Assembly (NCBI RefSeq): GCF_016745235.1
Contig: NZ_JAELVM010000001.1
Location: forward strand, 943,856 to 1,007,855
Direction of reading: 5' to 3'
Length of the DNA: 64,000 nt
DNA from: Chryseobacterium endalhagicum
GTDB taxonomy: Bacteria > Bacteroidota > Bacteroidia > Flavobacteriales > Weeksellaceae
Within the stretch, counting starts at the first letter, position 1. The number at the start of each line of letters is the position of its first letter. Shown piece by piece: positions 8,205 through 17,012 of this stretch. The position numbers were made by a program, and so were the translations under genes. Under the pieces are notes generated by a model, which saw only the letters and a program-made list of their open reading frames with translations, did no database searches and was not told the origin of the DNA.

Positions 8205-8789
8205 TTAACGTTTTAAAGTTCTGTTCCGGATTCTGCTTAATGATTGTGGTTTTACGCCGAGATAGCTAGCAATGTGCTTCTGGGCAACCAGTTGAAAAAT
8301 TTTCGGATTTTCGGTCAGCAGTTTATGGTAGCGCTTTTCGGGAGAATAGTATAAGAGTTCTTCAATCCTTTTTTTGGCGCCCAGGTAGATTACTTCCGTC
8401 ATTTTTCTCCCGAATTCCTGCCAGTAAGCATCTTTCTTGTAAAGCTTCTGGAGGTCGTCCTTATGGAGCAGCAGCACTTCGGAATCTTTTACGGCTTTAA
8501 TATTCATTTTGGACTTGGTGTGGCAGAGAATGCTTTCATAATCGGTGAAAAAATAATTATCAAAATGAAAATTGAAATTCACATCCTCACCGCCTTCATT
8601 GATGTAGAATGTTCTCATAAAACCGGTTTTCAGAAACCCTAAGTATTGACATTCTTCCCCTTCTTTCAGGAAAAAATCAGATTTCCTGTAGGTGGTTTCG
8701 TGGAGATAGCTGCAAAATTCCTCATAATGTTCTTCATCTACCAGAAACAGCGGTCCGTATTTGGAATATTCGTCAAGAATGTTTTTCAT
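8205..8789 (-). CDS. Crp/Fnr-family transcriptional regulator
   Basis: A 194-residue protein with a cyclic-nucleotide-binding-type beta-roll (about 20-125: FFLKEGEECQYLGFLKTGFMR, VNFNFHFDNYFFTDYES) and a C-terminal helix-turn-helix with recognition helix VAQKHIASYLGVKPQSLSRI. No cysteine cluster for an Fe-S centre is seen, so it is not an Fnr-type oxygen sensor. The roll lacks the classic cAMP-binding RxS motif, so the ligand is unknown. Regulators of this size are very common in Flavobacteriia. The adjacent hydrolase gene is a plausible target, by proximity only. Confidence 0.85.
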   Translation of the reverse strand: MKNILDEYSKYGPLFLVDEEHYEEFCSYLHETTYRKSDFFLKEGEECQYLGFLKTGFMRTFYINEGGEDVNFNFHFDNYFFTDYESILCHTKSKMNIKAVKDSEVLLLHKDDLQKLYKKDAYWQEFGRKMTEVIYLGAKKRIEELLYYSPEKRYHKLLTENPKIFQLVAQKHIASYLGVKPQSLSRIRNRTLKR

Positions 8790-9013
8790 AATTATAAATT
8801 ACAAGTTCTTAAGCCGGATTTAAACGTTTTTCATTTAAAAGGCATATCCAGAGACTAATTTATTAAAAACATCCGAAAATGTGGACAGAATAAACCGGGA
8901 AGAGCATAATGAAAAAAATAATTATTTGTATTAGAAATAGTTAGAATTCTATTTCCAGTCTTTCAATGTCAATAATTTGAAAATTTTGAGGAATAGAAGA
9001 AATCAAAATCCTT

Positions 9014-9045
9014 TTGAATTTGCTTTAAAATTATCTCTATTTTTG
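9014..9045 (+). promoter_or_regulatory. Promoter of the AraC-type regulator gene
   Basis: TTG (9014-9016), a 21-base spacer, then TATTTTTG (9038-9045) fits the Bacteroidota promoter; the ATG is at 9094. The rest of the 304-base divergent gap (8790-9093) holds only a small dyad GAAATAG-N8-CTATTTC at 8934-8955 and no recognisable gene. Confidence 0.6.
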
Positions 9046-9093
9046 CCGTGACACCACTAATCGGATTACACTTAATAAATACCGAAGCTTCTT

Positions 9094-10209
9094 ATGCTCT
9101 ACCTGTCCGGAGTTTTTTTAGCCTTCTTCTTGGCCTTTCTTTTGATCACAAAAAGAAATAAAAGTACTGCTGATTTTATTCTTGCAGGCTGGCTGGTGTC
9201 GATTGCACTCAATCTGGCAGGACATTATATGCTTCTTACGGATCAGTACACGCTGTATCCATCATTTATATTTTTTGGATTTTCGCTTCCTCTGGTGTAT
9301 GGACCGTTTTTATACCTTTATATCAAAAGACAGACTTCTCCGGAATCTTTTTCATGGAAATATCTTCTGCATTTTATTCCGCTTGTTGCATGTAATCTTC
9401 TGTTTCTGTCATTTTATCTGGCGCCATTTGAACAGAGGGTGGAAATTTTCAGACATCAGGGTAAAGAATATGAAACGGAAATGCTAGTGAAGCTTTACTC
9501 CATCTACATTTCAGGGATTGTGTATGTGATTCTTTCATTCTGGACTTTATACAGGTTCAGGAAAAATATGGTTCAGCAGTTTTCCAATACCGAGAAAATC
9601 AATTTTGACTGGCTGCTGTATCTGATCATCTGGATTACGGTCATCTGGGGGCTTGTTCTTTTTACTGAGCAAGTGAATATTATTTATGGTGCCGTTACGG
9701 TATTTATTGTATGGCTTGGATATTTTGGAATTAAACAGGTTCAGGTTTTTAATCAGCCTATGTCGGTTTTTGGAAGCAGTCCTGAAAAAATGGATTTTGT
9801 CTTTGAAAGTGAGGTGGAACCGATTGCTTTTGTTGAAAAAAAATATCAGAAGTCTACTTTAACTGAGGAAAGTATTGATGATATTCATACAAGACTGATG
9901 CTTCTTCTGAATGAAGAAAAGCCATTTGTAAATCCCAATATTACCTTGAATGAACTTGCAGCAATGCTTGACGTTCATCCGAATTACCTGTCACAGGTTA
10001 TCAATTCCAAAGAAGGAAAAAACTTCTACGAACTCATCAACGAAAAAAGGATTGAAGAATTTCTGAACAGAATTTCATTACCGGAGAGCAGACAATTTAC
10101 CCTTCTTTCCATCGCCTTTGAATGTGGATTCAATTCCAAAACTTCTTTCAACAGAAATTTTAAAAAATACACAGGAATTACTCCAAGTGAGTATCAGAAA
10201 CAGCCATAA
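9094..10209 (+). CDS. AraC-family regulator with N-terminal multi-span membrane domain
   Basis: A 371-residue protein. The first 220 residues contain about seven hydrophobic spans (for example LSGVFLAFFLAFLLIT, PSFIFFGFSLPLVYGPFLYL, LLYLIIWITVIWGLVLF), then a linker, then a C-terminal AraC/HTH_18 domain with ITLNELAAMLDVHPNYLSQV and FTLLSIAFECGFNSKTSFNR, ending FKKYTGITPSEYQKQ. Such membrane-bound AraC proteins are abundant in Flavobacteriia and presumably sense a signal at the membrane. The frameshifted lipoprotein hydrolase gene begins about 160 bases downstream and is a plausible target. Confidence 0.88.
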   Translation: MLYLSGVFLAFFLAFLLITKRNKSTADFILAGWLVSIALNLAGHYMLLTDQYTLYPSFIFFGFSLPLVYGPFLYLYIKRQTSPESFSWKYLLHFIPLVACNLLFLSFYLAPFEQRVEIFRHQGKEYETEMLVKLYSIYISGIVYVILSFWTLYRFRKNMVQQFSNTEKINFDWLLYLIIWITVIWGLVLFTEQVNIIYGAVTVFIVWLGYFGIKQVQVFNQPMSVFGSSPEKMDFVFESEVEPIAFVEKKYQKSTLTEESIDDIHTRLMLLLNEEKPFVNPNITLNELAAMLDVHPNYLSQVINSKEGKNFYELINEKRIEEFLNRISLPESRQFTLLSIAFECGFNSKTSFNRNFKKYTGITPSEYQKQP

Positions 10210-10366
10210 TCTGAAGTTTCAACTTCCAGGGAATAGGTTTCAACTTTCATAATGTATTTTAAATCAGTATTTTATGTTTTCGTTTTTCCATGTCTCAACT
10301 TTCCTGATGGAGCGCATCGCTTTTGGGAATGATGAATCTTTGCATCATAATTTTTAAACTCAAATT

Positions 10367-11385
10367 ATGACAGCTTTAAAAAAATAAACGCAGCCTTTAC
10401 TGCTTTCACCATTCTTTCCTTATTATTTTCATGCACCGACGGGCGGACTATTGATGAGCCCGGAAATCTTGTTCCTAAAACTGTGGATCAGGATTCTTCC
10501 CTGCCTTCCCTATTTGCTAATGGTGCGAAGCTTCATGCCGAGGCTTTCGGTCCTGAAAACGGAACTCTGATTATTGCACTCCACGGCGGCCCGGGAGGGG
10601 ATTACCGCTATCTTCTCAAAGCGAAAGATCTTACGGAAAAAGGATACCGGGTTGTTTTTTATGATCAGAGAGGTTCCGGACTTTCACAGCGTTTTGCTAA
10701 AAAATCTTATACCTCACTTGGAGCCGGAGCTGTAGATCTGATGTATGATGAGCTGCATGCGGTTATTGCTCATTACCGAAAGACTCCTGCCCAGAAAGTG
10801 GTTCTATTAGGACATTCCTGGGGAGCCATGCTGGCGTCAGGATATGCCGGGAAATATCCTGATGATATACAGGGATTGATTTTGTGTGAGCCGGGCGGTT
10901 TGAAATGGCACGATGTAAAGGATTATGTGAAAGAATCCAGATCCTTTAAGCTGTGGAGTGAGACGCTTAACGATGCCACTTATATGGATCAGTTTATTTC
11001 AGGAAAAGAAGATCAGCATGAAATTTTAGATTACAAAATGTCCATGATGGTGTCTAAGAATGAAATTACAGGTGAGGGTGATTTTGATCCCAGTATGAAC
11101 TGGAGAAGCGGTGCTGTGATTATGGATGCACTTTTCGATATTGGGGATGATTATCATGTAGATTTCTCCAGGGGAATAGAAAATTACAACGGGCCAGTTC
11201 TGTTTTTTTACAGTGAAAGAAATAAAGCCTACCCGGATTCCTGGGCTCAGAAGATCACATCAAGCTATCACAATCCTTCCATTGTAAAGGTTTCCGGAGT
11301 AGGGCATGACGGGATTGTTACCAATTCCGATGCCTGGAATAATCAGACCAAACCAAAAATCATCACCCTAATAGATGGCCTTTAA
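10367..11385 (+). CDS. Proline iminopeptidase-like alpha/beta hydrolase lipoprotein, frameshifted at an A-run
   Basis: The long open frame (10483-11385, 300 residues) has ALHGGPGGDYRY (oxyanion hole), YDQRGSGLS, nucleophile elbow GHSWGA and a late VSGVGHDG that could carry the catalytic His, as in S33 prolyl aminopeptidase relatives. Upstream of 10483 the same frame encodes a lipoprotein signal (AFTAFTILSLLFSC|TDGR) but has no start codon. The natural ATG at 10367 is out of phase: ATGACAGCTTTA plus seven A (10378-10384) then TAA. With eight A the frame would join perfectly. This is either a sequencing error, a slippage-controlled switch or a recent mutation. A GTG at 10483 could give only a cytoplasmic form. 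Confidence 0.75.
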
Positions 11386-11395
11386 TACAATACAA

Positions 11396-12064
11396 ATGAA
11401 GAATACGATATATAAAACAGCGTTGTTGCTATTGCTGGCAATGAGCACAATGAATGCCCAAACGATAAACTGGAGTGCGCCCGGCAAAGAAAGGCATATC
11501 CTTAATGCGAATATCGGAGCTGAATATGGAATAGTTTTCGGCCTTGGGTATCATTATAAACTGAATAGTAAACTGTTTCCAATGACTGTTGGTATTGAGT
11601 TTTCAGTTCCCTCCGGAAATACGCTGCTGGATGATTTCAAAACAAAAGCCGGAGCGAATGTAAGATGGATTAAAGTGCGGGATTTCCAGTTTTCTACCAG
11701 AGTACAGGGCGTTTTCAGAAGGTTTGAGAATGACAATGTGGCTATAGCCAATTTCGGGTTGGATATGGCCGGAGTAGTGGGATATTACAGACCTAAATGG
11801 TTTGGTGGAGTGGAAGTAGGCTTTGATAAAGCTATTGTGAGCCATTTTAAACACAGCGAATATTATAAGGAAACATACCCTGATGTCAAAAACGGTTGGT
11901 ATGAGCCTTCTACCGGAGGAAATTTTTATTATGGAGTACAGGGCGGTTATACGTTCAGGAACCACGAAATTTATCTGAAAGGAGGAAGTATGGTATCTCA
12001 GGATTTTAAAACGAAACCTATGCTGCCTTTTTATGTACAGATCGGATATAATTTAAAGCTCTAG
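11396..12064 (+). CDS. Outer-membrane beta-barrel-like protein, unknown function
   Basis: About 222 residues from the ATG at 11396, which starts a signal peptide (MKNTIYKTALLLLLAMSTMNAQ). A start at 11375 would overlap the hydrolase gene. The mature protein shows repeated amphipathic strands (GAEYGIVFGLGYHYKL, VTNG-less loops, FGVEVGFDKA-like and YYGVQGGYTF) and ends in an aromatic-rich strand PFYVQIGYNLKL, typical of barrels inserted by BamA. It follows the hydrolase by 10 bases and is likely in one transcript with it. No named family recognised. Confidence 0.7.
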   Translation: MKNTIYKTALLLLLAMSTMNAQTINWSAPGKERHILNANIGAEYGIVFGLGYHYKLNSKLFPMTVGIEFSVPSGNTLLDDFKTKAGANVRWIKVRDFQFSTRVQGVFRRFENDNVAIANFGLDMAGVVGYYRPKWFGGVEVGFDKAIVSHFKHSEYYKETYPDVKNGWYEPSTGGNFYYGVQGGYTFRNHEIYLKGGSMVSQDFKTKPMLPFYVQIGYNLKL

Positions 12065-12090
12065 AAATTTTAATCATACAGCAAAAAGGG

Positions 12091-12120
12091 GGCTGTCTCA
12101 CGTTGAGATAGCCTCCGTTT
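12091..12120 (+). terminator. Intrinsic terminator after the barrel protein gene
   Basis: Stem GGCTGTCTCA / TGAGATAGCC (10 bp, one G-T pair) with loop CGT, followed by a short T-containing tail. The rest of the gap to 12270 shows only a 13-base dyad GTAGTTTTACTAC near 12168 and no gene. Confidence 0.6.
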
Positions 12121-12269
12121 CTATATTGTTGATATATAATTACTTGGATTGAACTTTTTTAGGGCATCGTAGTTTTACTACAATTTTTAAGATTTAATGA
12201 AATTTTATATTTAGCCGGGTATTTTTATCTAACTTAGGTGACATAATATCAAAAAACACACAAAATACT

Positions 12270-14153
12270 ATGAAAAATACCTCAAATTCTGATAAAGTTT
12301 CAGAAAACCATATTTCGGGGATCAACCGTGTGGTAAAACTGGAAATTGTGGTTGAGGGCAAAGCTGTCAATCACTTTAAACACTTTCGTTTACAGCAGAG
12401 TGCAAGAAAGCACCATGATTTTGAACTGGTATTGGCTCATGATTCTTTAGGTGAAGTACAAAATCACAACCTGGAACAGGCCCAAAAGTTTTTAGGAAAA
12501 AGAATCACCGTTGTTTTTAAATATAAAGATGCTGAACGTGAAAGCCCCGAAAGAACATTTGTGGGCCTCATTACCAAAGTAGCATTCAGTCAGGAAAAAA
12601 TGAGTCTGGGAAATATTATCTTAAAAGGAAAAAGTCCCACTATTCTGATGGATTCTGCTCCACATACCCAAAGTTTCGGAGGCGGCCAGGAGGTGAATAC
12701 GAATATTATTGCCAACCGGATTATCAATGAGACCTTAGGCTCAAACAAATTTGATTTCAGGATAGATACGCAGAACAAAAGTTATATCGGTTACAGTTCA
12801 CAATACAACGAAACGCATTACAATTACCTTACAAGGATTGCAGAAGCCTACGGAGAACAGTTTTATTATGATGGTGAAATCCTTCATTTCGGGAAACTTC
12901 CGTCTTCTGAAAAGCCTATTCTATTGGTGTATGGAAGCAATGTCACGGATGTGAATGTTGAGCTGAAGGCCGTTCACACGAAACCGGAATATTTTGGTTA
13001 TAACAGCAGCAGCCATACTAAAATGGTTGGTGTTGATGACAGGATAGAACATGTGGGAGAACTATCTTCCAAAGCTTATGAACTGAATGACACTATTTTT
13101 ACAACCCGGTCACTGACGCCTACACCCATCAATGCCAATATGTTCCGTGATGTGGATGATTCCCAAAAGAGTGCAAGAGGAAGTAAAGCCGTAGAGGTTT
13201 TTACCGTTTCAGGACATACAACGGTTCCGTTCCTGTATATTGGCTGTGTGGCAGATTTAGCGATGAGAAAGACGGACAGCAATGATACCTCGCATTTCAC
13301 AACGCTTATGATTACAGAGGTGAGCCACGAAGTGGATGCAAGAGGATATTATTCCGGAAGCTTTGAAGCTATTGCTGAAGGAACCGGTTTTATGCCCAAA
13401 CCTGATTTTGAAATGCCTAAAGCAGAACCGCAGGTGGCCACGGTGATATCCAATGTAGATCCGCTGAATCAGGGAAGAATACAGGTCCGGTTTGACTGGC
13501 AGTTAAATGATACGACCCATTTTATCAGAATGATGAGCCCTGATGCAGGCGGAACAGATGCTATAACCCAAAACAGAGGTTTTGTAGCAGTTCCTGAAAT
13601 TGGAGATCAGGTGATGGTAGGATTTGAATACCACAATCCCGATTTTCCATTTGCCATGGGGGGAATGTTCCATGGGCAGGTAGGTCTGGGTGGAGGTGTG
13701 GACAATCATTTGAAATCCATACAGACGAGAAGCGGGATTAAGGTTTTAATGAATGATGCGGACAAAAGTGTAACCATTAAAGATCCGAGCGGAAATACCT
13801 ATTTTATGGATGGTCAGGGCAATATTCATGTTACTGCGCCAAAAAATATGACTTTTACAGCAGGGGAAGATATGCAGATTTCAGTAGGAAGGAATATGAC
13901 TACAAAAATTGGACAGGACAGCACCATTAATGTTGGAAATGACCATACTGAATCTATTACAAAGAGATATGCTCAAACCTCTGAAAACAAAAGTGTTACC
14001 GTTATAAAGGATCAAACAGAAAGCACTGGCAATACCTTTAAAAGTACTTCCGGAGAAGCCGATATACAGACCTCTAAAGGTGATTTAAAGCTGAGAGGAT
14101 CGTCATTGGCTGTGTTCCAGGGAGGAAAAGACGTGAAAGTAAGTAAGGGCTAA
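12270..14153 (+). CDS. vgrG: VgrG spike protein of a type VI secretion system
   Basis: A 627-residue protein with the gp27-like body (VKLEIVVEGKAVNHFKHFRL through IGYSSQYNETHYNYLTRIAE), the OB-fold/gp5-like segment (TVISNVDPLNQGRIQVRFDW, FVAVPEIGDQVMVGFEY) and a C-terminal beta-helix rich in short repeats (KNMTFTAGEDMQISVGRNMT). It forms the trimeric puncture spike that carries effectors. The protein ends soon after the beta-helix with no toxin extension, so cargo must be separate, as the downstream genes suggest. No TssB, TssC, Hcp or ClpV genes lie in the window. First gene of an apparent 10-kb collinear cluster. Confidence 0.92.
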   Translation: MKNTSNSDKVSENHISGINRVVKLEIVVEGKAVNHFKHFRLQQSARKHHDFELVLAHDSLGEVQNHNLEQAQKFLGKRITVVFKYKDAERESPERTFVGLITKVAFSQEKMSLGNIILKGKSPTILMDSAPHTQSFGGGQEVNTNIIANRIINETLGSNKFDFRIDTQNKSYIGYSSQYNETHYNYLTRIAEAYGEQFYYDGEILHFGKLPSSEKPILLVYGSNVTDVNVELKAVHTKPEYFGYNSSSHTKMVGVDDRIEHVGELSSKAYELNDTIFTTRSLTPTPINANMFRDVDDSQKSARGSKAVEVFTVSGHTTVPFLYIGCVADLAMRKTDSNDTSHFTTLMITEVSHEVDARGYYSGSFEAIAEGTGFMPKPDFEMPKAEPQVATVISNVDPLNQGRIQVRFDWQLNDTTHFIRMMSPDAGGTDAITQNRGFVAVPEIGDQVMVGFEYHNPDFPFAMGGMFHGQVGLGGGVDNHLKSIQTRSGIKVLMNDADKSVTIKDPSGNTYFMDGQGNIHVTAPKNMTFTAGEDMQISVGRNMTTKIGQDSTINVGNDHTESITKRYAQTSENKSVTVIKDQTESTGNTFKSTSGEADIQTSKGDLKLRGSSLAVFQGGKDVKVSKG

Positions 14154-14243
14154 ATATATGACGCGTGATGAGATAAATTTCATTTGTTCCCAACGAATGT
14201 GATTCCGGTCTCAACAATTGAATCCAATCCAAAATATTTACAC

Positions 14244-15872
14244 ATGGAAGATCAGAATACTTCAGCGCATGATCGTAAGCTTTCTGAAAAACGGACAGAA
14301 AAGCAAAAAAAATCCAACGAAGATTCTCCTTTAGAAAAAAGAGAAGTGGTCATGCATGGAGCAAAGTTGAAATGTCCCTTTGCTCAGTCACCCGGAGATC
14401 TGAAAGTTACTTCTAACGAAATAAATCTTCAGGACCAGTTATGGGCCACAGAAGGTGATGGAAACAATATGGTAAACCTTCAGTTTAAAGGAACCTGCGG
14501 CCACCCCAAATGGCCTGCCAAAAACATGTCTCCTCCTCCTTGCATGAGTGTTATAAAACTAAGTCCATGGGAAAATCTGGGAACTTCTACGGTACAGACA
14601 CAAACTGTTTTGGTAAAAGAATCTTTTATCACTTGTGATCCTGATTTTAATGCTGCTGTTGCGAAACCTATTCCAAAGGTTGCGAGTATAAAATCCAGTA
14701 TTGGAAATGATAAACCAGCCATAATTGCAGGGCATTGGGTTGATAAAAATAATCAAAAAATAAAGCTGCATCCTTACGGAGATGAAAAATTACACTTTTT
14801 CTTCGAAGCGAATAAAGCGGCAATAGGGAAAAAAATCACATTTATAGTCTATGAATCAGATTCAGGTCCCATTAATGATGATAATTTATATGAAAAAGAT
14901 TATATCATTTCCTCTGAAAGAAATAATATTCATTTCCTCCTAACGGCAGATCTATTTACAAAAGGAGAAGAAAGCATATTACAATTATATGCGAAAATTG
15001 AACTTGAAGGTACAACCTATGAACTGCCACAAGAAACTGATTATCTCAAAATTCATGTAGTTGAATTTGTTCCCAAGATAGAAGGAGCATTAAAATGGAC
15101 CAATGCTAAAATGTTACAGGATATTTGGTTTAATGGTAATGAAAATGATAAACCTTGGTTAATTAATCCTAAAGTTGACTTATTATCCATGGATTGGGTG
15201 TTGTCATATCCTAGAATGAAAACTGAATATGATGCAATTATTACACAAAAATGGAAATCGGAAAATGCTATAAAGCTGCTGAAAAAAAGGATTAAAGAGA
15301 TGACGAAAAATCCTAGTGTAAATTTAAAACTTCCTAAAAAAGATAATGAAACTATAAGTTTCGGAGTATCTGGAAATGTAATACAAACATTTAATAATAT
15401 AGAACAGCCTAAATTAGGAGGACAAAAAGCACAGGAAATGATGCCACTATTTGAGAGATTTTATTATCAAAGTGTTTCCTATAATATCAGCAAAAATATT
15501 TTTTCAATGGAGCCATTAGATGATTTATTTGGAGCCTTGGCAAGTTGCCAATTTAGAGTCATTGCATTTGGGACAATTACACGAAAAAATAAGAATTATC
15601 TGGTTAAAATCACAAAAATTGGAGTTTATATAAAGGATAGTTTTGATTTTATAACCTCAGATGAATATTTGGGCGATTGGTCACCTAAAAAAAATGGAGT
15701 ATCCGTAAATCCATACGGGGCTACAGCTGATACTTATTATACAATAGAAAATAAATCATATAGAGATTGGAGAAAAGATTATAAGAAAGGAATGGATTTT
15801 AACTTATATACTGATGTAAAATATTTAAATGTATATCATGAATTTTATGCTACCCCTCAAGAAATTGAATAG
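14244..15872 (+). CDS. PAAR-like (DUF4280) spike-tip protein with C-terminal putative effector region
   Basis: About 542 residues from the ATG at 14244; a TTG start at 14184 is possible. Residues about 35-130 are the DUF4280 PAAR-like module (VVMHGAKLKCPFAQSPGDL, CGHPKWPAKNMSPPPCM, KESFITCDPDF) with conserved cysteines that cap VgrG. A beta-rich region follows (GHWVDKNNQKIKLHPYGDEK), then a C-terminal domain with KIGVYIKDSFDF, EYLGDWSPK and SYRDWRKDYKKGMDF that looks like the DUF6402 type (from memory, unverified). The last two thirds are visibly more AT-rich than the PAAR part. The 3' end overlaps the next gene, a membrane protein that may be its immunity partner. Toxic activity is inferred. 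Confidence 0.8.
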   Translation: MEDQNTSAHDRKLSEKRTEKQKKSNEDSPLEKREVVMHGAKLKCPFAQSPGDLKVTSNEINLQDQLWATEGDGNNMVNLQFKGTCGHPKWPAKNMSPPPCMSVIKLSPWENLGTSTVQTQTVLVKESFITCDPDFNAAVAKPIPKVASIKSSIGNDKPAIIAGHWVDKNNQKIKLHPYGDEKLHFFFEANKAAIGKKITFIVYESDSGPINDDNLYEKDYIISSERNNIHFLLTADLFTKGEESILQLYAKIELEGTTYELPQETDYLKIHVVEFVPKIEGALKWTNAKMLQDIWFNGNENDKPWLINPKVDLLSMDWVLSYPRMKTEYDAIITQKWKSENAIKLLKKRIKEMTKNPSVNLKLPKKDNETISFGVSGNVIQTFNNIEQPKLGGQKAQEMMPLFERFYYQSVSYNISKNIFSMEPLDDLFGALASCQFRVIAFGTITRKNKNYLVKITKIGVYIKDSFDFITSDEYLGDWSPKKNGVSVNPYGATADTYYTIENKSYRDWRKDYKKGMDFNLYTDVKYLNVYHEFYATPQEIE

Positions 15873-16347
15873 ATTATCATATGCTGTTTTATGTAGTGTT
15901 ATTTTTTATGTCGCTGTAGCAGTACTGTATTTTATTTTGAATAAACTGGTTGATAAAGTTGTTGGCTCTCCTTTGGGATCGGCCTATCACTGGACTTATC
16001 CTTATGCATTTCTAATGGTATTTGCTGTTTTTTTTATGATAACGATGGTATGGTTAGCAAGAAACAAGAAGATTATTCATAGCAGCATCTTCTATTACAC
16101 TTTTTATGTACTCTGGATTGTGCCTTCTTTAGTTTTTTCGGGTCTTTTATGGTCCTTTTTTGATATGAATGCGGGTTACTTTCCACAAGGATATGATTTT
16201 TTTGTGAAAATATTCTCAGATATGTTTTATGGCTTAACTTGGGGTGGTTTGGCTATTTTAAGCGCGATACCTTTTAACTTTTTAGTTTTTGCAGTGTCAT
16301 TTTTTATAGTTAAAAATTACAAAGCTTTTATTAACAATAATTTTTAA
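15829..16347 (+). CDS. Four-span membrane protein, possible immunity partner of the PAAR-like effector
   Basis: 172 residues with four hydrophobic spans (YAVLCSVIFYVAVAVLYFIL, the YAFLMVFAVFFMITMVWLA segment, FYVLWIVPSLVFSGLLW, and AILSAIPFNFLVFAVSFFIV). The start overlaps the effector gene by 26-44 bases depending on which ATG (15829, 15838 or 15847) is used. It is AT-rich like the effector tail, consistent with the two being acquired together. No named family is recognised. If the pairing is right, the toxin would act at the inner membrane or in the periplasm. Confidence 0.65.
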   Translation: MYIMNFMLPLKKLNRLSYAVLCSVIFYVAVAVLYFILNKLVDKVVGSPLGSAYHWTYPYAFLMVFAVFFMITMVWLARNKKIIHSSIFYYTFYVLWIVPSLVFSGLLWSFFDMNAGYFPQGYDFFVKIFSDMFYGLTWGGLAILSAIPFNFLVFAVSFFIVKNYKAFINNNF

Positions 16348-16416
16348 ACCCGTATTCAGGAAAAAATAGAAAGCAGCAATTACAAAGATGGTGAATCACC
16401 AATTTATTACACAAAA

Positions 16417-16992
16417 ATGAAAATCTTAGTTACCATTTTTATATTATTTTTCTTCATTCCTGCTTGCGGGCAGAAGGCTGTTCATGACAGTTTGAAAAGG
16501 TATTATCAGGATTCATTGATTGTACAGAAAAATTTTAAAGACGGAAACGTACCCAGTAAGCTTACCGTAAAAGTAATCAATCCCTGTAATGCTGAAAAAG
16601 AGAGATTTGACGGAGCTGTAACCATAATCAGTGCAGTTGTTGAAAGTAAAAATTACAGTGATAGTATAGTTTATAATTATCCCGATGCACAATCCGGTTT
16701 AATCAATTTAAAAATAAATACTATATCTGACTATACCATCAATAAGCATCAGGCGGTCTTAATCCCCTTTACGTATTGCGGAAACTGGGATAATGATACA
16801 AAAGTCTCCTGCATTATATTTTACAACCATAAAAAGTATCTGTATCATATAAAATATCGTTGTGGAGAAGATAACAAATGCAAAATCAATGATAATCTGA
16901 ATATTACATTAAAAGATTTACCCACGGAATTAAAATCAAAAGTTATTAAAGACCTGGAAACAAAATATAATAACTCGAATGATTTCCAATAA
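16417..16992 (+). CDS. Lipoprotein, unknown; possible spare T6SS immunity protein
   Basis: 191 residues beginning MKILVTIFILFFFIPAC|GQ, a clear lipobox. The mature part has five cysteines including PCNAEKER, FTYCGNWDND and RCGEDNKCK, which may form periplasmic disulfides. It lies 20 bases before the muramidase-like effector gene and 69 bases after the membrane protein gene, and has no overlapping effector of its own. The gap before it reads as coding-like sequence without a start (see findings). Function is inferred only from position. Confidence 0.65.
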   Translation: MKILVTIFILFFFIPACGQKAVHDSLKRYYQDSLIVQKNFKDGNVPSKLTVKVINPCNAEKERFDGAVTIISAVVESKNYSDSIVYNYPDAQSGLINLKINTISDYTINKHQAVLIPFTYCGNWDNDTKVSCIIFYNHKKYLYHIKYRCGEDNKCKINDNLNITLKDLPTELKSKVIKDLETKYNNSNDFQ

Positions 16993-17012
16993 TCAGCTCA
17001 AAATAAAAAGGT

